From assembly GCA_050953105.1 (NCBI GenBank), contig JBMNMA010000001.1, forward strand, positions 442,942 to 506,941: DNA of 64,000 nt, read 5' to 3'. Position 1 is the first letter of the stretch, and each line of letters starts with the position of its first letter. Origin of the DNA: UBA1206 sp050953105 (GTDB lineage Bacteria; Bacillota; Clostridia; Oscillospirales; CAG-382). A program made the position numbers and the translations under genes. The notes beneath the pieces were generated by a model. That model did not search any database, was not told the DNA's origin, and worked only from the letters and a program-made list of their open reading frames with translations. Shown here piece by piece: positions 1 through 7,774 of this stretch.

Positions 1-14
1 GCGGGGTGTATGAT

Positions 15-1301
15 ATGATAATACATATAGTCAAGCCGGGAGAAACGCTATATTCCATTGCCCGTGAATACGGCGTTTCGGTAGAGGTGCTGGCTATTAA
101 CAATTCGGTGTCGGACCCGGAAAGGCTGGCGGTGGGGCAGTCGATTGCGGTGGTTATACCCACTGTTGTCCACACCGTTCAGCCGGGGGACACCCTTGTG
201 TCCATAGCCAACGATTACGGCACCACATTAAACCAGCTATTTAAAAACAACCTTATTTTAAAAGGGCGGACGGATATTTTTGAGGGGCAGACAATTATTA
301 TCTACATTGACCGGGAACCGGTGGGGTCGTTTCAGCTTGGCGGTTACGCCTATCCCTTTATAACCGAGGAGCTTTTAAATTTGTCCCTTCCCTTTATGAA
401 CTACCTTATGCCCTTTACCTATGGCTTTACCCTGACAGGGGAACTTATACCCCTTGATGATGAGGCCATGATAAACCGGGCCCGTGTCTACGGCACCCGT
501 CCGGTGCTTCACCTTTCCACCCTTGACGAAAACGACGTGTTTTCCACCGAAAACGCCACCTATTTGCTTGATAACCGTCAGCTTTGGGACGTGCTGCTCG
601 GAAACCTTATTAATACCATGCAAAGCAAAGGTTATTTTGCCCTGGATGTGGATTTTGAATTTTTGGGTAAGGAAAACGCCCAGAAATATGTGGAATTCGT
701 TACTTTTCTGCGGGAACGCTTAAATCCCTTAGGGTATGGCGTTATTGTCGCTCTTGCCCCCAAAACATCCGACGACCAGCCGGGACTGTTATACGAAGGC
801 CACGACTTTAAAGGGCTTGGCGAGGCGGCCAACGCCGTGCTGATTATGACCTATGAATGGGGCTACACCTACGGTCCTCCGCTGGCGGTGTCCCCAATAC
901 CCAATATGCGCCAGGTGATCGAATATGCCATAACCCGAATTGATCCTGCCAAAATTTTTGAGGGGATTTCAAACTACGGTTATGATTTCACCCTGCCCTA
1001 TGTAAAAGGGGAATCGGTGGCCACCTCCCTTTCCACCCGTGAGGCAATAGACCTTGCCATTGCCACCGGATCTGAGGTTATGTATGACGAAAACGCCATG
1101 GCCCCCTTTTTCTATTACTCAAAAGACGGGCAAAGCCATGTGGTGTGGTTTGAAGATGCCCGGTCGATAAAGGCAAAACTTGAACTGCTGCCGATCTACG
1201 GCTTAAAGGGGGCGCTGTATTGGAACCTTAACCGGGAAAACAACCAAAACCTTACGGTTATAAATTCTCTCATAAACCGCTCCCCTGCGTCATTATTATA
1301 A
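15..1301 (+). CDS. LysM-LysM-GH18 spore cortex/germination hydrolase (SleL/YaaH type)
   Basis: The 428-residue protein has two N-terminal LysM peptidoglycan-binding modules (about residues 2-46 and 51-98) followed by a GH18 domain. The GH18 signature is D211-V-D-F-E215, with E215 as expected catalytic acid. This is the architecture of SleL/YaaH spore glucosaminidases, which cleave cortex muropeptides during germination. A GTG nine bases upstream is in frame, but GCGGGG at bases 1-6 is spaced correctly for the ATG at 15, so I chose that. There is no signal peptide, as is usual for proteins loaded into the spore from the mother cell. The family assignment is firm; the exact substrate is inferred. 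The next gene is spoIIE, also sporulation-related. Confidence 0.85.
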   Translation: MIIHIVKPGETLYSIAREYGVSVEVLAINNSVSDPERLAVGQSIAVVIPTVVHTVQPGDTLVSIANDYGTTLNQLFKNNLILKGRTDIFEGQTIIIYIDREPVGSFQLGGYAYPFITEELLNLSLPFMNYLMPFTYGFTLTGELIPLDDEAMINRARVYGTRPVLHLSTLDENDVFSTENATYLLDNRQLWDVLLGNLINTMQSKGYFALDVDFEFLGKENAQKYVEFVTFLRERLNPLGYGVIVALAPKTSDDQPGLLYEGHDFKGLGEAANAVLIMTYEWGYTYGPPLAVSPIPNMRQVIEYAITRIDPAKIFEGISNYGYDFTLPYVKGESVATSLSTREAIDLAIATGSEVMYDENAMAPFFYYSKDGQSHVVWFEDARSIKAKLELLPIYGLKGALYWNLNRENNQNLTVINSLINRSPASLL

Positions 1302-1368
1302 AGATTGTTCCCCGTTTTTCCGTGACATGCCAAAACAACAATAAAAAACAATAAAATTCACACCCCCC

Positions 1369-1402
1369 TTCGACATACGTTTTAGACACGCCGTATTATA
1401 AT
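1369..1402 (+). promoter_or_regulatory. spoIIE promoter with Spo0A box
   Basis: TTCGACA (1369-1375) matches the inverted core of the 0A box TGTCGAA, and a perfect -10 TATAAT lies at 1397-1402. The 20-base gap and the lack of a good -35 resemble the known Spo0A-activated sigma-A promoter of Bacillus spoIIE. Activation by phosphorylated Spo0A is inferred from this similarity and from the gene downstream. Confidence 0.6.
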
Positions 1403-1433
1403 GCCCACACTAACGGGAAAAGGACGGTTGAAC

Positions 1434-3554
1434 ATGCAGGGCAGGGCGATTTTAACGGAAAATGTCAAAAAACGGCTTGGGGAACTGTTGTGGGGGGTAT
1501 TTGCTTTATCCCTTTCTCTATCAGAGGCAAAGTGCGGGGTTTATCCCTTTGGGCTGGCTTTGCTTTGCGGCTATAACGGAACTCTTTTTCCGGTGTTTGC
1601 CGGAGTTTTTGCGGCGGGTTTTATTTTGGGGGAAAACGGACTTCATTATTCCCTCCTGGCCATGGTGGCCTTCGGCATAAGATGGCTTGGGGCAAGGAAA
1701 GACAAGGGCAACTCCCTGTGGATAAAGCTGACGGCGGCTTTTATTGTAACGCTGGCGTTAGGGCTTAAGGAATTTACCTTACGAAACGTGCTTTTTGAAT
1801 CGGCAGCCAGAGCCGGCAGCGTGTTTTCTATTTTACCTTTGTTTACCCTTTTGTTTTCCCTTGACCTCAAACAAAAAAGGATAACAAGGGAAATTTCCGC
1901 CTTAGGCTGGGTATATGCCATAGTCAAGGCAGCATCGGTATGGGCGGTGGGCGTGTTTAAGCCCCAGCTTGCCGCGGGGGGATTAATAACGTTGTATTTT
2001 GCCCGGGAGTCGGCCTTTTTCGGCGGAATGTGCGGCTTTGCCGCCGGGATGGCAGCAGGCATAATTTATATGCCGGTGCTGGGGATTGCCGGTCTTGCCT
2101 ATGGCATATTCTGCGACGAAATGAGGCGTTTTGCCTTGTTTTTTGCCTCCTCCCTTTCCATATCATCGGGGGTTTACCTTGCCTCATTGTCCGGGGCGTT
2201 CCCCGAATTTATATGGGCGCTGGCCGGGTTTTTCATTTTCGGCATTGTCCGGCCAAGGCTTAAGCCGGTATTAAAGGAGCAGACGGGTAAAAAGGACAAG
2301 GCTAGAACCTTAAAAAAGCTGTCGGCGGCTTTTTCCACATTGTCGGAGGTATTTTACGTTGAAAACCTGCCGCCGCAAAAGTCGGATATATCGGCGGCAT
2401 TGAAAACCTCCCTGTTTTCTCTTTGCGATAAATGCCGTCATTGCGGCGCAAGATGCTCCCTTGACAAATACGATATGGTAAACCACCTTACCGAAATTTC
2501 CTGTGGTAATGAGGACGGCCTTCCCGACCATTTTGCCCGGTTCTGTCCCAATTCCGATCTGCTTGTAGGCAGGGCGTTGTCTTTGGGAAAGGTGAAACGC
2601 TCTGAGGGGGAACGGGAGGCAAGGCTGCTTACCGAAGGCTATAACTCCATTGCCCGGCTGCTGTGCACGGCGGGAGAAAAAGAAGAGGAGGAGGGAATAA
2701 ATAACCGGGAGCTTTCAAAAAAAGCCGCAGAGGTGCTAAAAAAGCTATCAATTCCCTACACCTTTGTGTGTGTAAGGGGAATGAGGGCGTTGAATGTGTC
2801 GGTTTACGGCACCGATATGGCAAAGATAAACTGCTCCGGAGCGGAAATACGGGAAAACCTGTCCAAAGTTCTGGGTAAAAACCTTTCTTTGCCCGAATTT
2901 ATAAACCGGGAAAACGGCTTTGAAATGATATTGCGCACAATCCCCGCCGTCCGGCTTGAGTATGCCAAGGCGGAATCATCAAAGGCCGGGGAACCGGTGT
3001 CGGGTGACACCATTGTAACCTTTGAAAGCGACTCCTTGATGTTTTACTCCCTCCTTGCCGACGGCATGGGTTCGGGAAGGGACGCGGCCTATTCTTCCCG
3101 CCTTGCTGCGCTGTTTTTGGAAAAACTGATAACCGCCGGCGGGGACAAAAAGGAAGCGCTGTGCATGCTAAATAAGCTTTTGCTGGTTAAGAAAAACGAG
3201 GTTTACACCACCATAGACCTGCTTGAAATCGACCGGCTGTCGGGTGCCGCCTGTTTAATAAAAGCCGGCGCTGCCCCAACCTATTTATATCGGGACGGCA
3301 AATGCTACAAGCTGGAATCGTCCTCCCCTCCGGCAGGGGTGATTGAGGATTTAAAGGTAACCCAGACAAGCCTTAACCTTAAAAAGGGGGACATGCTGGT
3401 TATGGTAACCGACGGGGTGGTTCCCAAGGACGGGAATTTATACCTGCCGAAAGACAAAAAAACCGCCTCTGCCTGTGCGGCGGCTATTCTTGAGGAACGA
3501 AAGGAATTTGCCTGCCGGGACGATATGTCGGTTTGCGTAATACGGGCGTTTTAA
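1434..3554 (+). CDS. spoIIE: stage II sporulation protein E, PP2C-type phosphatase
   Basis: SpoIIE is the septum-associated serine phosphatase that dephosphorylates SpoIIAA and so activates sigma-F in the forespore. The 706-residue product has a long N-terminal multi-pass membrane region (roughly residues 20-270), a central part with a Cys cluster (CDKCRHCGARC), and a C-terminal PP2C domain with metal-binding D543 in ADGMGSG, a later TDG motif and RDDMS near the end. A start at 1401 is in frame, but it overlaps the -10 element. AAAGGA lies ten bases before the ATG at 1434, so that start is preferred. The gene stands alone between the spore hydrolase and an oxidoreductase. Confidence 0.93.
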   Translation: MQGRAILTENVKKRLGELLWGVFALSLSLSEAKCGVYPFGLALLCGYNGTLFPVFAGVFAAGFILGENGLHYSLLAMVAFGIRWLGARKDKGNSLWIKLTAAFIVTLALGLKEFTLRNVLFESAARAGSVFSILPLFTLLFSLDLKQKRITREISALGWVYAIVKAASVWAVGVFKPQLAAGGLITLYFARESAFFGGMCGFAAGMAAGIIYMPVLGIAGLAYGIFCDEMRRFALFFASSLSISSGVYLASLSGAFPEFIWALAGFFIFGIVRPRLKPVLKEQTGKKDKARTLKKLSAAFSTLSEVFYVENLPPQKSDISAALKTSLFSLCDKCRHCGARCSLDKYDMVNHLTEISCGNEDGLPDHFARFCPNSDLLVGRALSLGKVKRSEGEREARLLTEGYNSIARLLCTAGEKEEEEGINNRELSKKAAEVLKKLSIPYTFVCVRGMRALNVSVYGTDMAKINCSGAEIRENLSKVLGKNLSLPEFINRENGFEMILRTIPAVRLEYAKAESSKAGEPVSGDTIVTFESDSLMFYSLLADGMGSGRDAAYSSRLAALFLEKLITAGGDKKEALCMLNKLLLVKKNEVYTTIDLLEIDRLSGAACLIKAGAAPTYLYRDGKCYKLESSSPPAGVIEDLKVTQTSLNLKKGDMLVMVTDGVVPKDGNLYLPKDKKTASACAAAILEERKEFACRDDMSVCVIRAF

Positions 3555-3556
3555 TG

Positions 3557-3585
3557 TTGACTTTTTAATTAGAAGGTGGTAAACT
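3557..3585 (+). promoter_or_regulatory. sigma-A-like promoter of the Gfo/Idh/MocA gene
   Basis: TTGACT (3557-3562) and TAAACT (3580-3585) are separated by 17 bases. They lie 34 bases before the start of the oxidoreductase gene. Confidence 0.45.
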
Positions 3586-3619
3586 GACCTAAAATCAACA
3601 CATAAAAGGAAGTAATGAA

Positions 3620-4552
3620 ATGTTGAGGATAGGAACCGTTAATATCGATACATCCCACGCTCCTTCATTTGCCGAAATATTTTTAAAAGGCGACAAGGCC
3701 CGTTACACCGCCATTTACAACGACGGTTTCCGCACCGATACCGATGTGGAAAACTTTATAAAAAAGTTCGGCCTTGAAAAAAGATACTATGACCTTTCGG
3801 AAATGGCTAAAAATATCGATATTGCCTTTATCCAGTCCTGCGACTGGGACAGGCATATCGAGCTTGCCAAACCCTTTGTGGACGCCGGCGTTCCGGTGTT
3901 TATAGACAAACCCCTTGTGGGAAATCTGAAGGATATTAAAACCATTGAAAAGTGGGCAGCCGAGGGGAAGGTTATTTTAGGCACCTCCGCCATGCGTTAT
4001 ACCTATGAACATGACAACTTTTTTTCCCAGGCAAAGACCGAGGATATAATTTCCATCACCGCCACCGTGGGGGTTGACGAATTCAACTACGCCATTCACG
4101 CCGTGGAGGAAATTATGGGCTTTATGGGGGACGTTAATCCGGTTTCAACCCGGTTTATCGGCACCAACGTGGCGGGCGAGAAAAAGGTTGAAGTTGATTC
4201 CTACCGGGTCATGTTTGAAAACGGGGTTTCTGCCTATTATCATATATGTAAAAAGGGCTGGCAGCCTTCCACCGCCGTTGTCATGTGCAGAAAAACCACC
4301 TTTGTGTATAAAATCGATTCAAGCAAGGTTTACGAAGCAATGCTTAACCGCCTTTACGATTACTTTGACGGCGACAAAACCCGCCTTGCCGGTGTTAAAA
4401 GCATGTGCGACTCTGTCCGCATTATGCTTGCGGGACGTAAATCAAAGCTTACCGGCGGCAATGATGTCAGCCTTTGCGACCTTGCCGAAGAGGACGGCGG
4501 CTTTGACGGGCTTGAATTTTACCACCTTTATAAAACACAAAACGGCTATTAA
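3620..4552 (+). CDS. Gfo/Idh/MocA-family oxidoreductase
   Basis: The 310-residue protein has an N-terminal Rossmann-like domain and the family's central EKP-type motif in the form FIDKPL near residue 95, where the lysine normally contacts cofactor and substrate. The C-terminal half is alpha/beta as in Gfo/Idh/MocA dehydrogenases, which oxidise sugars or inositols with NAD(P). The N-terminal IGTVNIDTSHA lacks the usual GxGxxG, so cofactor use may be altered. AAAGGAAG precedes the ATG. No sugar transport or catabolic genes are adjacent, so the substrate cannot be named. Confidence 0.7.
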   Translation: MLRIGTVNIDTSHAPSFAEIFLKGDKARYTAIYNDGFRTDTDVENFIKKFGLEKRYYDLSEMAKNIDIAFIQSCDWDRHIELAKPFVDAGVPVFIDKPLVGNLKDIKTIEKWAAEGKVILGTSAMRYTYEHDNFFSQAKTEDIISITATVGVDEFNYAIHAVEEIMGFMGDVNPVSTRFIGTNVAGEKKVEVDSYRVMFENGVSAYYHICKKGWQPSTAVVMCRKTTFVYKIDSSKVYEAMLNRLYDYFDGDKTRLAGVKSMCDSVRIMLAGRKSKLTGGNDVSLCDLAEEDGGFDGLEFYHLYKTQNGY

Positions 4553-4560
4553 TATAAAAC

Positions 4561-4596
4561 AATCACCCCCGGTTTACGGGGGTGAATTTTTGTTTT
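4561..4596 (+). terminator. Rho-independent terminator
   Basis: The stem TCACCCCC/GGGGGTGA has a 7-base loop and is followed by a T-rich tract. It ends the oxidoreductase transcript and also faces the convergent gene. Confidence 0.85.
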
Positions 4597-4603
4597 AATG
4601 GTT

Positions 4604-5398
4604 TTACGGAGCAATCTGTCCGGATTGCGGTTCTTTTACTTTATTTAGCTTTTTAATCTCATGCTTTTTAATGATGTAAAACATTATGGAAACAGTAAAG
4701 CATATAGCGGCAAATAAAAGGTAGTTTTGATATAGCGCATCACCGGCAAGGGGGAGTGCCCCGTAGTAAACCCCTCCTAATATTTTTAAGATCAGCATAT
4801 CATTGGATACCATGCCGGTACTTTCAGCAATATATGAAGCAAACGTATAATAGCTTGCCAAAACTATGTTTATTACTATATACACATAAGCCAGATAAAC
4901 AAACGACAAAACGGGGGTTAATATCTTTATCTTCCATAGCTTTTTACGTTTTATTACGGACTTTTCTGTCAAAACCACGTCGATTATAATTGAAATAACA
5001 AGGGACAACGGGACAAGAAGGCAAAAAACGGCCGGAACTGTATCTCCGTCTTTGACCATTCTCTTTGCAAATCCGGCAATTTCGCTAATATTTAAGAAAA
5101 TGCCGATTATAAGAATCAACACACCCAAAAGCTGAAAAACAAGGGCTAACACGCCGTAACGATTGGCTATTTTACTTACCGGCGGCGTTTGATCTAACTC
5201 TGACGGGGGAGAAACTTCGGTTTCGAGTTCAACCGGAATTTCGCCTGTCTGGCTTTCGTCAATTTCGATTACAATTGTGGCTTGGGATTGGTTTTCGGCT
5301 GTGTCGTCCGGTGAAGGCGGATTTTCAACACCCATGCCGCAGCAGGGGCAGAATTTAATTCCGTCTGGAATGCTTTCTCCGCAGTGGGGGCAGTTCAT
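4604..5398 (-). CDS. zinc-ribbon membrane protein of unknown function
   Basis: The 264-residue protein begins with a zinc ribbon, CPHCG followed by CPCCG about 13 residues later. An acidic low-complexity linker (about residues 20-85) comes next, then about five hydrophobic segments. Such zinc_ribbon_2 plus transmembrane proteins are common in Clostridia and lack a defined function. AAGGAGGG seven bases upstream supports the ATG at 5398; an in-frame start eight codons earlier would include the ribosome binding site. It is a single gene converging on the oxidoreductase. Confidence 0.65.
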   Translation of the reverse strand: MNCPHCGESIPDGIKFCPCCGMGVENPPSPDDTAENQSQATIVIEIDESQTGEIPVELETEVSPPSELDQTPPVSKIANRYGVLALVFQLLGVLILIIGIFLNISEIAGFAKRMVKDGDTVPAVFCLLVPLSLVISIIIDVVLTEKSVIKRKKLWKIKILTPVLSFVYLAYVYIVINIVLASYYTFASYIAESTGMVSNDMLILKILGGVYYGALPLAGDALYQNYLLFAAICFTVSIMFYIIKKHEIKKLNKVKEPQSGQIAP

Positions 5399-5494
5399 AT
5401 ATACCCTCCTTAAATTTGCCATAAATTGCTTGTGTTCATATTACCATCGGGGAAGGGCTTTGTCAAGCAAAAGCCTAAAATACGCCAATATATG

Positions 5495-5521
5495 AAAAAA
5501 ACCGCAGCTGACTGCGGCTTT
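5495..5521 (-). terminator. Rho-independent terminator of the antiporter operon
   Basis: A six-base CCGCAG/CTGCGG stem with a four-base loop is flanked by A and T runs, so it could work in both directions. It lies just past the stop of the CPA2 antiporter. Confidence 0.8.
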
Positions 5522-5526
5522 TTGGT

Positions 5527-6693
5527 TTATTCGTTTATTTCCCCGGCTTTTTTAAGACCGATTTTGGTTATAGCCGGTCCGGTAAGCTCATAAACAAGGG
5601 TGGCACAGAGAATAACCGCCCTTATTGTCGGGCCGTAGGCAGGCAGAGTGTTGGAGGCTATAAGGGAAAGGCCTATGGCCACGCCTGCCTGGGGAATAAG
5701 GGTTAATCCCAGGTATTTCTTTACCGTCCGGGGGGCTTTCATTAAAACTGCGCCTATGGTTGCGCCGGCAACCTTGCCTACAACCCTGACTATAAGGTAA
5801 ATCACCCCGATAACACCGATTTTGGGTATTATGGATATGTCAAGGGCTGCCCCCGACACCACGAAAAACATTAGGAATATGGGGGGAGTAACAAAGTCGG
5901 TGATTTTGAATATCTCATCCCCGGAGGCACTGGTGTTTATAACCGCCGCACCCATGCTCATGCACAAAAGCAGGTCGGAAAGTCCAGCAAAGGAAGCAAT
6001 GGCATTGCCTAAAAACACAAAGCCGCAGATAATAATGAGGCGGTTGGACTGTTTTTTGAAAAATTTAAGGGGTATGTTAAACAAAAAGCCTAAAATCAAG
6101 CCAACGGCGATTGCCCCCACAATTTCAAGCACCGGCGTGAAAATGCTGGAAAGCACCGAGCTGTTTGCCAGGTTAACCGAAGCGTTGACTATTGCCATGG
6201 AAAAGCCAAAGGCCATAATTGCCACGGCATCGTCAAGGGCAACCACGCTAAGCAGCGTTTCGGTTACCGGGCCTTTGGCGTTATACTGCTTGACCACCAT
6301 TATTGTAGCCGCCGGCGCGGTGGCGGAGGCAATGGCACCGAGGAGGAGGGCTACGTTTTTGTCAAAGCCGAAGATTAAAAGCGCTGCCGTAACAAAAGCG
6401 AATGCGAGAAGTGCCTCAAACAATGCTATTACAATGGGGGTAAGTCCCGCTTTTTTAAGGTAGGACATTTTAAATTCCGCCCCTATGGAAAAGGCAATAA
6501 AGGCAAGGGCCATATCAGAAATTATCTCAAACTGGTTTACGGTTGATACCGAAAGCAGCTTTAATACATGAGGACCGATAATAAGGCCGGCGATAAGATA
6601 GCCGGTTACGTTTGGAAGCCTTATAAGTTTAACAAGGCGTCCGAAAGCAAGCCCTGAAAAAAGTATCAGGGCCAGATAAAAGAATGTTGACAC
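5527..6693 (-). CDS. CPA2-family cation:proton antiporter
   Basis: The 388-residue, almost wholly hydrophobic protein has about 12 membrane segments and matches the sodium/hydrogen exchanger (Kef/NapA-like) domain. Recognisable parts are LPNVTGYLIAGLIIGP near residue 30 and the VALDDA segment near residue 150, where CPA2 transporters carry the ion-binding acidic pair. There is no C-terminal RCK/TrkA-N domain, so nucleotide gating must come from elsewhere. The start is a GTG three bases after the stop of the upstream PII-like gene, so the two are one transcript. Whether it moves Na+ or K+ cannot be told from sequence. Confidence 0.85.
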   Translation of the reverse strand: MSTFFYLALILFSGLAFGRLVKLIRLPNVTGYLIAGLIIGPHVLKLLSVSTVNQFEIISDMALAFIAFSIGAEFKMSYLKKAGLTPIVIALFEALLAFAFVTAALLIFGFDKNVALLLGAIASATAPAATIMVVKQYNAKGPVTETLLSVVALDDAVAIMAFGFSMAIVNASVNLANSSVLSSIFTPVLEIVGAIAVGLILGFLFNIPLKFFKKQSNRLIIICGFVFLGNAIASFAGLSDLLLCMSMGAAVINTSASGDEIFKITDFVTPPIFLMFFVVSGAALDISIIPKIGVIGVIYLIVRVVGKVAGATIGAVLMKAPRTVKKYLGLTLIPQAGVAIGLSLIASNTLPAYGPTIRAVILCATLVYELTGPAITKIGLKKAGEINE

Positions 6694-6696
6694 AGT

Positions 6697-7035
6697 TTAA
6701 ATCTCTATCCCTTCTGCTGAAAGTATGGGCATGGTGAAAATCACCGCTGTATTGGGTTTTGAAAGATCGCCTATTATCCGTCTTACGATTTCCTTTGCCT
6801 TTTCGGCCTTTTCGTCGTCAAGCACCATAAATATGGTTTTGCTTTCCGTCCGGGGGCCTTCGGTTATAAACCTAAGGGAACCGATGATGGGATAGTATTC
6901 GATGTTTTTCGCCAGCTCCGAAACCATGCCGGTGGAATTGATTATGGTGGCGCCGTGAATTCCGGCGTTTATAAATTCCTCCAGCATTTTGTCGAGCTTT
7001 TCTACTTGGTTAAGAACGATCATTAGTAATTTCAA
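6697..7035 (-). CDS. PII-like small signalling protein
   Basis: The 112-residue protein has the ferredoxin-like fold pattern and length of PII/GlnB-like proteins: a first strand LKLLMIVLNQ, a helix with KLDKMLEEFINAG, a glycine-containing loop and a C-terminal strand. The classical T-loop tyrosine motif is not evident. It directly precedes a CPA2 antiporter that lacks its own regulatory domain, which suggests that it senses a nucleotide or ion and gates the transporter; that role is inference. An upstream in-frame TTG and GTG exist, but GGGAGTG is placed correctly for the TTG at 7035. Confidence 0.65.
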   Translation of the reverse strand: MKLLMIVLNQVEKLDKMLEEFINAGIHGATIINSTGMVSELAKNIEYYPIIGSLRFITEGPRTESKTIFMVLDDEKAEKAKEIVRRIIGDLSKPNTAVIFTMPILSAEGIEI

Positions 7036-7104
7036 TCTGTTCACTCCCAAATTTATTTATTTAAGCCCTTCGGATGTCAGGGCGGGTGTTTGCACAGACG
7101 AAAC

Positions 7105-7129
7105 AAAAAACGGGCGGGGTTTAGCCCGT
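7105..7129 (-). terminator. Rho-independent terminator after trmK
   Basis: On the minus strand, ACGGGC pairs with GCCCGT across an eight-base loop and is followed by six T. It closes the lysC-yigZ-metF-metH-trmK operon. Confidence 0.8.
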
Positions 7130-7135
7130 ATCTAT

Positions 7136-7774
7136 TCAGTTTTTGATTATATTTATACATTCGTTGATTAAACCTTCGTCCGATATGTGTTTTGTGCCCG
7201 AAAAGCGTTTTTCGGCATAAGACTTTATTTTTTTCACATACTGCTTATATTCTAGGGTGTCCGGCCTGATTTTTCCTAAAAACAGGTCGTTGTAGGTGTA
7301 TTCGGTTACACCCTCCTTAGGGCAGGCAAGCATAACCACATAGGGCTTGCCGCCTTCGATGGCATAGCTTTCTCTTTCAATAACAAAGCCGTTATCCCAA
7401 AGATATTTTCTTAAAAGCTCTGCCTTTGTCATGGGCTGCAGCACAAGACGGGTGAATTTTCCCCTGCCGTTTTCTATAATATCGGCAATATTGTTTCCCC
7501 CCATGCCGCAGATACAGGCGGTGTCGAAGGTTTTGTCAACGCTGTTAAATCCGTCGGAAAGGAAAAATTCCATTTTATCGTAGACATTATATCTTTTAGC
7601 CGTTTCTTTTGCCCTTTCAAGTGGGGCAGGGTTTATGTCTGTGGCGGCGGCATGCTGGCAGACACCTGTCTTTATAAGGTAAACGGGAAGATAAGCGTGG
7701 TCGCTGCCTATGTCTATCACCGTTCCGGATGTTACAAACGCTGCCGCCAAATTCAGTCTTTCGCCTAATTTCAT
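7136..7774 (-). CDS. trmK: tRNA (adenine-22-N1)-methyltransferase
   Basis: The 212-residue protein is a class I SAM-dependent methyltransferase of the TrmK (YqfN, DUF633) family. Visible motifs are the N-terminal LGERLNLAAAFV, the SAM-binding VIDIGSDHAYLPVYL near residue 20, and GMGGNNI near residue 90, where the family has its GMGG catalytic loop. It methylates A22 in the D-loop of certain tRNAs. The start overlaps the metH stop by four bases (ATGA), implying translational coupling, although tRNA modification has no evident link to methionine synthesis. Confidence 0.88.
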   Translation of the reverse strand: MKLGERLNLAAAFVTSGTVIDIGSDHAYLPVYLIKTGVCQHAAATDINPAPLERAKETAKRYNVYDKMEFFLSDGFNSVDKTFDTACICGMGGNNIADIIENGRGKFTRLVLQPMTKAELLRKYLWDNGFVIERESYAIEGGKPYVVMLACPKEGVTEYTYNDLFLGKIRPDTLEYKQYVKKIKSYAEKRFSGTKHISDEGLINECINIIKN

